From: Haloarcula amylovorans
GTDB taxonomy: Archaea; Halobacteriota; Halobacteria; Halobacteriales; Haloarculaceae
Length of the DNA stretch: 64,000 nucleotides
Assembly: GCF_004681185.1 (NCBI RefSeq)
Contig: NZ_SRIF01000001.1
Location: forward strand, 1,116,001-1,180,000
Reading direction: 5' to 3'
In this document: in pieces, positions 1-7,464 of the stretch
How the letters are laid out: every line of letters begins with the position of its first letter
Position numbering within the stretch: the stretch's first letter is position 1
Notes under the pieces: generated by a model
The model's database searches: none
What the model was told of the DNA's origin: nothing
The model's input: only the letters and a program-made list of their open reading frames with translations
Made by a program: the position numbers and the translations under genes

Positions 1-91
1 TAGTGTACAGTTTTTCCGGGTCGAGGATGTCGACCGGTTCGTGCAACTCGAAGGAGAGGATGTCGTCGAATTCGCGCTTCTCGACTGGCAT
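1..91 (-). CDS. N-terminal 30 codons of an unidentified gene, cut by the window edge
   Basis: An open frame begins with ATG at 91 and runs off the left edge. It encodes an acidic peptide starting MPVEKREFDDILSFELHE, with strongly GC-biased third positions. A TATA-like GGATTTACC on this strand is centred about 28 nt before the ATG, the spacing of a haloarchaeal leaderless promoter, and this supports a gene divergent from the histidine kinase. The opposite strand is also open from 2 to 166, but its third positions are less GC-rich and it runs through the kinase promoter. I do not recognise the product. Confidence 0.55.
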   Translation of the reverse strand, partial: MPVEKREFDDILSFELHEPVDILDPEKLYT

Positions 92-116
92 TACCCCGAA
101 TACGTCGAGGTGTTGG

Positions 117-123
117 GTAAATC
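117..123 (-). promoter_or_regulatory. TATA-like element for the left-edge gene
   Basis: GATTTAC read on the minus strand, centred about 28 nt before the ATG at 91; the spacing fits leaderless transcription. Confidence 0.45.
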
Positions 124-144
124 CCTCGAAGCCGCCGCAACACC

Positions 145-150
145 TTTATT
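145..150 (+). promoter_or_regulatory. TATA box of the histidine kinase gene
   Basis: TTTATT lies about 26 nt before the ATG at 174, as expected for a leaderless haloarchaeal mRNA. It helps to select that start codon over the longer open frame. Confidence 0.6.
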
Positions 151-173
151 CCTCTACGCTAGGTGATAGATGG

Positions 174-1856
174 ATGGTCTCGGTCTTCGTCGGCTACGGA
201 TTCGTGCTGGTGGCCTCCGGCGTGTTCGTCGCTGCGCTCGCAATGTACGCGTGGGAGCGGCGGGACCGAGTCGGCGCGAAACCGTTAGCGGTGCTGTTGA
301 CCGGGCAGGCGATCTGGTGTGGCTGTGCCGCCGCCGCGGTGCTGTCCCGCGGGACGTGGTGGGCGCTGTTCTGGTCGCGTGCGTGGTACGTTGGTGTCGC
401 CCTCAGCGTCGCTGGTCTCTTCGTCTTCGCACTCGAATACACGGGCCACGAGAAGTGGCTTGGGCGACGGACCTACGTGGTGCTCGCCATCGAACCCGCG
501 CTATTGCTCGTCGCCGCGGCGGTTACCCCGTCGCTGCTTTACACAACTGCGGGACAGTCTCCCGCCCGGATGCTCGGGTGGACCATCGTCTCGGGCGACC
601 TGTTCTGGGCACACGTCGTGTACTCGTACCTGCTTATCGCCGTCTCGTCGGTCCTCATCATCAGATTCGCGCTGTCGTCGGGAGAACTGTATCGAAAGCA
701 GGTGTATGGCTTTCTCATCGCCATCTTCCTCCCGTGGGCCGGCAACATAGCATACCTCTTCACTGACTTCGGGATCGACACGACGCCGATGACGTTCGCC
801 GCGACTGGCGTTGTGCTCTCGTGGACTGTTCTACGGGCCGGCTTCCTCGACATCTCGCCGGTCGCCCACCGGGAAGTCGTCGAGTCGCTCAACAGCGCCG
901 TCTTCGTCGTCGATGGCGAGGATCGACTTACAGAAATCAACGACGCGGGACGGGAATTAATTGGCTGTGACGACGCCGTGAACGAACCCGTCGCGGACGT
1001 ATTCGCCGAGTGGCCGGCACTGCGCGATACCGCCGTTCTCGGGGTGGCTTCGGAGACTCGAACGGAGATTGCCCGTGAGGACCGCTATTTCGACGTCCAC
1101 GTGACGCCCCTCTATGACGACCGGAACCACTGTGTCGGCCGCCTCATCCTCGTCCACGAGATGACCGAACAGAAGACGCGCGAACGCCAACTCGAACACC
1201 GGAACCAGCAGCTAGACCGGTTCGCGTCGGTCGTCTCCCATGATCTCCGGAACCCCCTGAACGTCGCGGACGGCAGTCTCGAACTCGCACGCGAAACCGG
1301 CGACCCGAAGCACTTCGACCGACTCGAACGGGCGCTCGACCGGATGACCCAACTCATCGACGAGATGCTCACGCTCGCCCGCGGCGGATCGACGACCGAG
1401 GCGATGACGCTGCCGTTGCCGGCGCTGGCGCGGGCCGCGTGGGAACACGTCGAGACGGGCGACGCGACGCTGCGAGTCGATACTGACCGCGCCGTCGTTG
1501 GCAACGAAGAACAGCTGTTGCAGGTGTTCGAGAACGCGTTCCGCAACAGTGTGGAGCACGGCGGTGACGGCGTGACGATAACCGTCACAGCCGACGACGA
1601 CGGGTTCTACGTCGTCGACGACGGACAGGGAATCCCCGAAGCGAAGCGCGAGAGCGTCTTCGAACACGGGTTTACGACGAGCGACGAAGGGACGGGACTC
1701 GGACTCGCGATTATCGAACACGTCGCCGAATCCCACGGCTGGGACGCCGCGATAACCGAAAGTGACGCCGGCGGGGTGAAACTGCTGATTACGGGCGTCG
1801 AGACGACGACAACGCCAGCAGAGAACGCAGCTATCGGCGAATACACATACAACTGA
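174..1856 (+). CDS. membrane-bound sensor histidine kinase (7TM-PAS-HisKA-HATPase)
   Basis: A 560-residue sensor kinase that should autophosphorylate on His and pass phosphate to a response regulator. Residues 1-230 hold about seven hydrophobic segments of the HisKA-associated 7TM type. A PAS-like domain follows (around 235-340), then the H-box VVSHDLRNPL with the phospho-acceptor His356. The N-box (FENAFRNSVEHG), G1 (VDDGQGIP) and G2 (GTGLGLAI) of the ATPase domain are intact. No response regulator is adjacent, so it is an orphan kinase and its signal is unknown. The frame is open upstream to position 3, but the TATA box at 145-150 and the change of composition place the start at 174. Its TGA stop is shared with a palindromic element. 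Confidence 0.9.
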   Translation: MVSVFVGYGFVLVASGVFVAALAMYAWERRDRVGAKPLAVLLTGQAIWCGCAAAAVLSRGTWWALFWSRAWYVGVALSVAGLFVFALEYTGHEKWLGRRTYVVLAIEPALLLVAAAVTPSLLYTTAGQSPARMLGWTIVSGDLFWAHVVYSYLLIAVSSVLIIRFALSSGELYRKQVYGFLIAIFLPWAGNIAYLFTDFGIDTTPMTFAATGVVLSWTVLRAGFLDISPVAHREVVESLNSAVFVVDGEDRLTEINDAGRELIGCDDAVNEPVADVFAEWPALRDTAVLGVASETRTEIAREDRYFDVHVTPLYDDRNHCVGRLILVHEMTEQKTRERQLEHRNQQLDRFASVVSHDLRNPLNVADGSLELARETGDPKHFDRLERALDRMTQLIDEMLTLARGGSTTEAMTLPLPALARAAWEHVETGDATLRVDTDRAVVGNEEQLLQVFENAFRNSVEHGGDGVTITVTADDDGFYVVDDGQGIPEAKRESVFEHGFTTSDEGTGLGLAIIEHVAESHGWDAAITESDAGGVKLLITGVETTTTPAENAAIGEYTYN

Positions 1857-1938
1857 TACGGATTGTTGTAGTCTCGTACCGGTATCCTCGGGCCCGGTGC
1901 GACGAGTACCGGGAAACAGCGACAACAATCCGTATGAG
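1854..1938. repeat. palindromic repeat element, copy A (~80 bp)
   Basis: The ends are a perfect 14-nt inverted repeat, ATACGGATTGTTGT at 1856-1869 and its complement at 1922-1935, and the interior is partly self-complementary around CCGGTA/TACCGG. A second copy lies at 34821-34903 in opposite orientation. Aligning this copy by hand to the reverse complement of the other gives roughly 83% identity with one gap over about 77 columns. The left end contains the TGA stop of the histidine kinase gene. It encodes no protein. It could be a MITE-like element or a structured 3' UTR/terminator. Confidence 0.8.
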
Positions 1939-1984
1939 CGACTTCTATCGGACGGGTCACTGCTGGCGCTCGACGAGTGACTCG

Positions 1985-1990
1985 AAAAAA
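1985..1990 (-). terminator. U-run terminator candidate of sod
   Basis: Six T residues on the minus strand, starting about 19 nt past the sod stop codon. Archaeal termination commonly uses such T tracts. Confidence 0.4.
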
Positions 1991-2008
1991 TATCGCGGTG
2001 AGGAGCCG

Positions 2009-2620
2009 TTACTCGAAGTGACCGACCGCGGTCTGGTACTCGTCTGCGACCTCGCTCCAGTCGACGACCTCGAAGAAGGCGTCGATGAACGAGCCGCGGT
2101 CCGGACCGTAGTCGTAGTAGTACGAGTGCTCCCAGACGTCGAGGGCCAGAACGGGATGTGCGCCCCAGAGTGCGCCCTGGTCGTGCTTGTCGACCTTGAC
2201 GTTGCGAAGTTGCTTCGCGACGGGGTCGTAGACCAAGAGCGCCCAGCCGCCCGCGGCGGACGCGGCGGCCTCGAATTCGCCCTTCCAGCCTTCGTAGGAA
2301 CCGAAGTCCTCCTCGATGCGGTCACGGAGGTCGCCTTCGGGTTCGCCGCCGCCGTTGGGGGCCATGTTGTTCCAGAACAGCGTGTGGAGATAGTGACCAC
2401 AGCCGTTGTGGGTCACGTTCGCCAGCGCACCGCCCGTCGAGGAGTGGTCGCCCGACTCGCGGTTGTCGGCCAGCGTCTCCTCGGCCGATTCCAGCCCGTT
2501 TACGTAGCCCTGATGGTGGGTGTCGTGGTGCCACGTGAGCACCTGCTCGGAGATGTGAGGCTCCAGCGCGTCGTAGTCGTACGGGAGCGGTGGCAGCTCC
2601 GGTTCGGAGTGTTCTGACAT
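2009..2620 (-). CDS. sod: superoxide dismutase (Mn/Fe family)
   Basis: A 203-residue cytosolic enzyme that dismutates superoxide to O2 and H2O2. It shows the family landmarks: N-terminal LPPLPYDYDALEPHIS, the helix with TWHHDTHHQGYV, the metal-ligand segment GHYLHTLFWNNM, and the C-terminal signature DVWEHSYYYDYG carrying the Asp and His ligands. Length is normal for the family, and haloarchaeal members usually use manganese. The ATG at 2620 is preceded by a good Shine-Dalgarno; an alternative start six codons upstream lacks one. It is monocistronic, with a T tract beyond its stop. Confidence 0.97.
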   Translation of the reverse strand: MSEHSEPELPPLPYDYDALEPHISEQVLTWHHDTHHQGYVNGLESAEETLADNRESGDHSSTGGALANVTHNGCGHYLHTLFWNNMAPNGGGEPEGDLRDRIEEDFGSYEGWKGEFEAAASAAGGWALLVYDPVAKQLRNVKVDKHDQGALWGAHPVLALDVWEHSYYYDYGPDRGSFIDAFFEVVDWSEVADEYQTAVGHFE

Positions 2621-2627
2621 ATGAAAT

Positions 2628-2634
2628 CTCCTCC
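2628..2634 (-). promoter_or_regulatory. Shine-Dalgarno of sod
   Basis: GGAGGAG on the minus strand, 7 nt before the ATG at 2620. Most genes here look leaderless, so this leadered mRNA is notable. A TATA-like GTTTAAC lies further upstream near 2657-2664. Confidence 0.6.
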
Positions 2635-2841
2635 ACAAGAAACGTCGCGCGGCCCACTGTTAAACGTTTAGGAACCGTATGGTACACCCCCGCAAGGACG
2701 GCCCGAGGGAGCACCGGTTTGCGCGCTCGAACCCATCGCGGCCGGCGCTCGCGACTTCTGCTCGCTCGTTCCGAGAGTCTTCGCTTGGTCCACGGCTCGC
2801 GCTGCTCGCCGTTTCGCCGAGGGCCGACTCCTTCACTCCGT

Positions 2842-4245
2842 TCAGCCGTCGCCCCTCGCTCGCTCGAACATCTCGATAGCCGCCTCACGACGCTGGCTGT
2901 GGTCCACGATCGGATCGGGATAATCGGGGGCCGCGTTCTCCCGCTGGGCCGGCGATGCCTCGTGCCAGTTGTGGATAATCTCCGCGCCGGCGTCTGCCAG
3001 TTCCGGGACGTAGCGCGTGATGTACTCGGCGTCGGGGTCGTAGCGTTCGCCCTGTGTCATCGGGTTGAACACCCGGAAATACGGTTGGGCGTCGGTCCCC
3101 GTCGAAGCCGCCCACTGCCAGCCGCCGTTGTCGTTGCCCGTGTCGTGGTCGACCAGTTTCTCCCGGAACCAGTCGTAGCCGTGCCGCCAGTCGAGCAGCA
3201 GGTCCTTCGTGAGGAATGAAGCGACGATCATCCGAAGGCGATTGTGCATGAACGCCTCCTCGCGGAGCTGTCGCATCCCGGCGTCGACGATGGGATAGCC
3301 GGTTTCGCCGTCCTTCCACGCCTGCAAGCTCTCCTCATCCTCGTTCCACCGAATCTCCGTCTCGTACGCCTTGTAGTTCGCCGTGACGACGTTCGGATTG
3401 GCGAAGAGGACCTGCGTGTAGAACTCGCGCCACGCCAGTTGGGACTGGAACTCCTCGACAGACGAATCGCGGTCGCTACCCGGCTCCGTCGCGCTCCGGG
3501 CCTCGGTGGTGCCCTCGTACACCTCGCGGATACCGATCGTGCCGAACTTGAGATGGGCCGACAGACGCGACGTACAGTCGTCGGCGGGGTAGTCTCGACG
3601 CTCCTCGTACCGATAGATATCGTCTTCGAGGAAGGAGTCGAGCCGCTCGCGGGCGTGGTCGGTGCCAGCGGGTGGAACGTCCGCTTCAGGGCCCTCGAAT
3701 CCCAGGTCACCGAGCGTCGGCAGATCGTCGCCCTCTACATCGGCCAGCGCGTCGCTCTGGGGCGTCTCGTAGGGAGCATCTTTCGCTCGGTCGTGCCACT
3801 TCCGGCCGAAGTAGGTGAAGACGCTGTAAGGGTCGCCGTCGTTGGTGGTTATCTCGCCGGGTTCGTGGAGGACGGCGTTCTGTACCGCCTCGCTGGCCAC
3901 ATCGGCGGCATTGAGGGCCTGCCGAACGTCGGCGTCGCGTTCGCGCGCGAGGCCGGAGTAATCCTTGCCCCATGTCACGACGTCCGCGCCGTACTCGTCG
4001 GCAAGATCGGGCAGCACCTCACGGGGGTCGCCGCGGACGACAACGAGGTCGCTGCCGCGGTCGCGGTACCACGAGCGGAGGCTGTCGAGCGCGTCGAGCA
4101 GGAACGCGACGCGCGGCGGGGCGGCGTGAGCGAGGACCTCGGTGTCGAAGACGAACGCCGGAACGATGGGGTCGTTCGCGCTGGCGTGCGCGAGGCCGGC
4201 GTTGTCCGCCGCTCTGAGATCCCGCCGATGCCAGTGAAGACGCAT
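2842..4245 (-). CDS. phr: deoxyribodipyrimidine photolyase (class I CPD photolyase)
   Basis: A 467-residue flavoprotein that uses blue light to split UV-induced cyclobutane dimers. The N-terminal Rossmann-like antenna domain starts MRLHWHRRDLR. The C-terminal FAD-binding half includes LSAHLKFGTIGIREVY, QLAWREFYTQVLF, HNRLRMIVASFLTKDLL, DWFREKLVDHDTGNDNGG and WQWAASTGTD, with the Asn/Trp residues typical of repair-active photolyases. It is divergent from the enoyl-CoA hydratase gene across a 92 bp region with a TATA-like element for each. The product is well supported; the exact chromophore is not visible. Confidence 0.96.
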   Translation of the reverse strand: MRLHWHRRDLRAADNAGLAHASANDPIVPAFVFDTEVLAHAAPPRVAFLLDALDSLRSWYRDRGSDLVVVRGDPREVLPDLADEYGADVVTWGKDYSGLARERDADVRQALNAADVASEAVQNAVLHEPGEITTNDGDPYSVFTYFGRKWHDRAKDAPYETPQSDALADVEGDDLPTLGDLGFEGPEADVPPAGTDHARERLDSFLEDDIYRYEERRDYPADDCTSRLSAHLKFGTIGIREVYEGTTEARSATEPGSDRDSSVEEFQSQLAWREFYTQVLFANPNVVTANYKAYETEIRWNEDEESLQAWKDGETGYPIVDAGMRQLREEAFMHNRLRMIVASFLTKDLLLDWRHGYDWFREKLVDHDTGNDNGGWQWAASTGTDAQPYFRVFNPMTQGERYDPDAEYITRYVPELADAGAEIIHNWHEASPAQRENAAPDYPDPIVDHSQRREAAIEMFERARGDG

Positions 4246-4267
4246 ACGAACGGATGGGTCGTGGCAC

Positions 4268-4276
4268 GCAAAAAGG
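4268..4276 (-). promoter_or_regulatory. TATA-like element of phr
   Basis: CTTTTTGCG on the minus strand, centred about 27 nt before the ATG at 4245. Confidence 0.4.
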
Positions 4277-4307
4277 CGAACCCAACACGGTTGGGTCCGG
4301 CGGCAGA

Positions 4308-4313
4308 GTTATT
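4308..4313 (+). promoter_or_regulatory. TATA-like element of the enoyl-CoA hydratase gene
   Basis: GTTATT is centred about 27 nt before the ATG at 4338 and decides that start over an in-frame ATG at 4254. Confidence 0.45.
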
Positions 4314-4337
4314 CCGGTGGCCCCGGTGGTCCGCGGT

Positions 4338-5132
4338 ATGTCTGCCGACGACGTGTTACTCGACCTCACAGGAACCGTTGCTACCGTGACACTCAACCGA
4401 CCGGACGTGCGGAACGCGCTGGCGGTGGATACCGCCCGCGAACTCACCGACCGCTTCGAAACCATCGCCGACAGCGACGCCCGCTGTGTCGTCGTCGAAG
4501 GGGCCGGTCCCGCCTTCTGCGCTGGCGGCGACGTCGGCGCGATGATAGAGGGGGTCGCCAACGACCAGCCGCCGGCCGACCGCGCCGAACTCGTCGTCTC
4601 TGCCATCAACGCCGCGGTAGAGTCCGTCTACGACTGTCGCCTCCCCGTCGTAGCGAAGATCGATGGCCCGACGTTCGGGGCCGGCGCGGGGCTCGCACTG
4701 GCCTGCGATATCCAACTGGCGAGTCCGGAAGCGAAGATCGGCTTCGGCTTCCGCCAGGTGGGGCTGGCCATCGACTCCGGCGTCTCTTACTCTCTGCCGC
4801 GTATCGTCGGGCCGAACAAGGCCAAGGAACTCGTCTTCACCGGCGAACTGCTGGACGCCAACGCCGCCCGCGAACTCGGCATCTTCACGCGTCTGTTCGA
4901 GACCGACTCCTTCGAGGACGGTGTCGAGAACCTCGTGACGACCATCGCCGAGGGACCCACCGTCGCGCTCACACAAGCGAAACGGCTGCTGGATAGAGGG
5001 TCCGAGGGCACCTTCGAACAGGCGCTGGACCGCGAAGCCACTGCGCAGGGCCTCGCCTTCACGACCGACGACCACGAGGAGGGGGCGACCGCGTTCATGG
5101 AACAGCGCGACCCCGAGTTCGAGGGGCGGTAA
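4338..5132 (+). CDS. enoyl-CoA hydratase/isomerase family protein
   Basis: A 264-residue crotonase-fold protein. It contains VTLNRPDVRNAL near the N-terminus, the oxyanion-hole segments GPAFCAGGDVGAMI and GPTFGAGAGLALACDIQLAS, and the FGFRQVGLAIDSGVSYSLPRIVG helix region. The Glu general-acid/base position of classical hydratases is not obvious, so it may act as a hydratase, isomerase or other crotonase. There is no beta-oxidation partner next to it, and the substrate cannot be assigned. The longer reading frame from 4254 is rejected because it would span the TATA element. Confidence 0.9.
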   Translation: MSADDVLLDLTGTVATVTLNRPDVRNALAVDTARELTDRFETIADSDARCVVVEGAGPAFCAGGDVGAMIEGVANDQPPADRAELVVSAINAAVESVYDCRLPVVAKIDGPTFGAGAGLALACDIQLASPEAKIGFGFRQVGLAIDSGVSYSLPRIVGPNKAKELVFTGELLDANAARELGIFTRLFETDSFEDGVENLVTTIAEGPTVALTQAKRLLDRGSEGTFEQALDREATAQGLAFTTDDHEEGATAFMEQRDPEFEGR

Positions 5133-5173
5133 GCGCGAAGGGGCCGATCGACATCAGTCGCCTTCGTCAACCC

Positions 5174-5182
5174 TTTTCTATA
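5174..5182 (+). promoter_or_regulatory. TATA box of the R2-like oxidase gene
   Basis: TTTTCTATA is centred about 26 nt before the ATG at 5203, consistent with a leaderless mRNA. Confidence 0.55.
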
Positions 5183-5202
5183 CCCGGGTTGACGATGCTC
5201 GC

Positions 5203-6102
5203 ATGTCCGACGACACGTTCCGGTTGGCGGTGGACCGCAACGCCCGGCCGTTTCGGTACTACCGCAACGCCGTCGAGCGCCATTGGGACCCCGCCGACAT
5301 CGATATCGCGCGGGACCGCAACCCACTCATCGACGCTCACCCCAAGACCTTCGAGAACTTTCGGGCGACGGTAGCGAAGTTCGGGGCGGGCGAGCGAGCG
5401 GTGACCGAGGACCTCGCGCCGCTGGCCGTCGTGCTCTCCGACGCCGAATCGCAGGCGTACCTCTCGACGCAACTGTACGAGGAGGCACGCCACCTCGACT
5501 TCTTCGAGCGCTACTGGCGCGAGGTCGTCAATCCCGTCGAGGAGTCGAGGGGGCTCGACCCGACCTCGCCGACCGAAGACCGCTGGATAAACGCGGCCTA
5601 CGACGAACTGCTCGCCCGAACAGACGAGGTGATGCATCGGCTACTGGAGGCGGATACGCCCGAGAATCGGGCTATCGCCTACTGTCACTACCATCTGACC
5701 ATCGAGGGAATCCTCGCACAGACGGCCTACTGGGGACTCCAGCGGAGTTTCGGCCCTAACGAGTCCGACCTCCCGACGCTTCTGGGGTTCACCGAGGGGA
5801 TTCAGGCCATCCGAAGCGACGAGGGTCGCCACGTCGGGTTCGGAATGGCGCAGTTGAAGCGGTTAGTCGCCGACGGTGTCGACCCGCAACTGCTCCACGA
5901 CACGGTCAACGAACTCCTGCCGCTCGTCCAGCGGACGACCACCGACGGCATCAGCGCGGATTCGAGTCGTAAGACGCCGGGACCGTCGGCCGCCGATTTG
6001 CAGACCTACGCCGCCGAGAAACACACCGAGCGGATGGCCCAGATAACCGACGAATCCGTCTCGCTTCCGGACGTGGAGACGCTGGTTGCACTGGAGCGGT
6101 AA
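5203..6102 (+). CDS. R2-like di-metal carboxylate oxidase (NrdB/R2lox superfamily)
   Basis: A 299-residue ferritin-fold protein. The di-metal signature is visible as QLYEEARHLDFF and, about 75 and 110 residues further on, HLTIEGILAQTAYW and RSDEGRHVGFGM, giving two ExxH pairs and an extra Glu. A Tyr lies five residues before the Glu in YHLTIE, the position of the Tyr in the Tyr-Val cross-link of R2-like ligand-binding oxidases. No ribonucleotide reductase large subunit is nearby, so an R2lox-type oxidase is at least as likely as NrdB. It is followed after 46 bp by a winged-helix gene that may be co-regulated. Confidence 0.85.
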   Translation: MSDDTFRLAVDRNARPFRYYRNAVERHWDPADIDIARDRNPLIDAHPKTFENFRATVAKFGAGERAVTEDLAPLAVVLSDAESQAYLSTQLYEEARHLDFFERYWREVVNPVEESRGLDPTSPTEDRWINAAYDELLARTDEVMHRLLEADTPENRAIAYCHYHLTIEGILAQTAYWGLQRSFGPNESDLPTLLGFTEGIQAIRSDEGRHVGFGMAQLKRLVADGVDPQLLHDTVNELLPLVQRTTTDGISADSSRKTPGPSAADLQTYAAEKHTERMAQITDESVSLPDVETLVALER

Positions 6103-6148
6103 CTATGAGAGCCGCAATTGTCAAATCTCGTGATAGAGGAATGTCTAT

Positions 6149-6661
6149 ATGGTAGCCGAAACTCCGAATTGGGAGTTCAAGCAGCGGGACGTCCACATCT
6201 TACGGGAACTCGCCGCCGAACCCCAGCGCTCCTCGCGCGAACTCGCGAGCATCCTCGAGGAGAAGTACGACATCGATGTCTCACACGTCACCGTCAGCGA
6301 GTCGATCCGGAAGATGCGCGAGGAGGAGGTCTTTCGGGAAGCCATCGTCCCGAACGAATCGCTGTTCAACTTCGCCCTCTTCGAGTTCAAGTTCAACCCC
6401 GAACACTTCGCCGACGCCTGGCACGACGCGATGGTCGCCATCCGCGACGACGAGCACACGCTCTTTTACTTCCTCTCCGACGGCGAGTACCAGTGGAAGT
6501 CGGTGATGATGTTCCCCACCCGTACCGCCGAATCACGGTGGATTCACGAGTTCTACAAGAACCACGGCCACGTCGTCCAAAACGTCCGCAACTCCGTCGT
6601 CCACAACGTCCTGAAGTTCCAGACCGACCCGGAGATATTCACCGAGTTACACGAAGAGTAG
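6149..6661 (+). CDS. winged-helix transcriptional regulator (Lrp/AsnC-like N-terminus)
   Basis: A 170-residue protein with an N-terminal helix-turn-helix (residues about 10-60, with RDVHILRELAAEPQRSSREL and HVTVSESIRKMREEEVFRE). The C-terminal half is an alpha/beta region rich in aromatic residues. Its order resembles Lrp/AsnC proteins, although the second domain is not a clear RAM domain. It sits 46 bp downstream of the R2-like oxidase on the same strand and may regulate it. The effector is unknown. Confidence 0.8.
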   Translation: MVAETPNWEFKQRDVHILRELAAEPQRSSRELASILEEKYDIDVSHVTVSESIRKMREEEVFREAIVPNESLFNFALFEFKFNPEHFADAWHDAMVAIRDDEHTLFYFLSDGEYQWKSVMMFPTRTAESRWIHEFYKNHGHVVQNVRNSVVHNVLKFQTDPEIFTELHEE

Positions 6662-6679
6662 AGAGAGAGAAAGACCGCT

Positions 6680-6961
6680 TCAGAGCTTCCGCTCGGCGTC
6701 TTCGGCCAGTTCCTTCATCCGCTTGCCGACACGTCCCGCATCGGAAAACTCGTCTTCGCTCATCGCCGTCGCCAGCGCGTTCCCGAGGACGAAGACGGCG
6801 TGTTTGTGTTCGCTCTTGGACTTGTGAACGTCGGACGGGCGAACGTCGAGTTCGTCGTACGGGTCGAACAGCGCCGGGTCGACGCTGTCCATCTCGTCGC
6901 GGAAGAACTCCATAATCGTCACCATCTGTTCGTGAAGCTCCAGCAGTTCGTCTTTGTGCAT
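6680..6961 (-). CDS. UPF0058 family protein
   Basis: A 93-residue all-helical protein starting MHKDELLELHEQMVTIMEFF, matching the archaeal UPF0058 family, whose members are small helical proteins of unproven role. The His residues in LHEQM and SEHKHAVFVLGNAL are conserved family features and could bind metal. It is convergent with the preceding regulator (18 bp gap). No function should be inferred from context. Confidence 0.85.
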   Translation of the reverse strand: MHKDELLELHEQMVTIMEFFRDEMDSVDPALFDPYDELDVRPSDVHKSKSEHKHAVFVLGNALATAMSEDEFSDAGRVGKRMKELAEDAERKL

Positions 6962-7035
6962 ATTGTGTGGTGTATTCGAGGGGACCCGTATAAGAATTGC
7001 TTGGGAGAGGGTACCAGACTGCCACGGTCCGCCGG

Positions 7036-7251
7036 TTAAAAGACGTACTCGTCGTCGTGACCCATCATACCGTCTTCCTCGAATCCGGGCTCCTCGTCTT
7101 CGTCCTGAGGGCCGGATGTTTTGTACGCTTTGAGCCCGGTGGAGAGGAGGTCTTCGATGGCTTCCTCGCGGTTGAGGAATTCGCCTCGCTCGACCAGCTG
7201 AGCGACCTGCATCTCTAGATGTTCCGGGACGTTGATCTCTACCTTTGGCAT
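7036..7251 (-). CDS. small CopG/ribbon-helix-helix-like protein (DUF7120 type)
   Basis: A 71-residue protein starting MPKVEINVPEHLEMQVAQ, the beta-strand/helix layout of ribbon-helix-helix regulators, followed by REEAIEDLLSTGLKAYK and an Asp/Glu-rich tail. I recall this as the haloarchaeal DUF7120 family. The start at 7251 is preferred over an in-frame ATG at 7317 because a clear TATA element lies between them. DNA binding is likely by fold but unproven. Confidence 0.82.
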   Translation of the reverse strand: MPKVEINVPEHLEMQVAQLVERGEFLNREEAIEDLLSTGLKAYKTSGPQDEDEEPGFEEDGMMGHDDEYVF

Positions 7252-7278
7252 CGCAACGTTGCCACCTTTGAGGAAGGC

Positions 7279-7288
7279 ATATTTAAAC
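7279..7288 (-). promoter_or_regulatory. TATA box of the CopG-like gene
   Basis: On the minus strand this reads GTTTAAATAT, about 28-37 nt before the ATG at 7251. It is one of the strongest TATA elements in the window. Confidence 0.6.
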
Positions 7289-7464
7289 CTGACGGGGGTC
7301 GTTACGGTATTGAACAACTATTAATCTGATTCAGCCCTACGTGATTTTCGAAAATCTATATTCAATTACTTTATCGCGAACCAGCGGCGGGTGACAGACG
7401 GTGGGGGTGCCGCCAGTTTCGGGTATAGTCAGGCTCAAAGGGGCGGCATCCTAAGACCGACGTG

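Noticed and set aside
2..166. Plus-strand open frame at the left edge, ending TGA at 164-166
   Set aside because: It would run through the histidine kinase TATA box and has lower GC3 than the minus-strand frame, which also has a well-placed promoter element.
2679..2879. Plus-strand 66-codon frame between sod and phr
   Set aside because: Arg/Ser-rich composition, no promoter and antisense to the phr 3' region; typical of GC-rich non-coding DNA.
3244..4389. Plus-strand frame of 381 codons under phr
   Set aside because: Antisense of a clear photolyase; no recognisable domain.
6149..6661. Naming the winged-helix protein as a specific known regulator
   Set aside because: Only the HTH is recognisable; no effector domain could be assigned.
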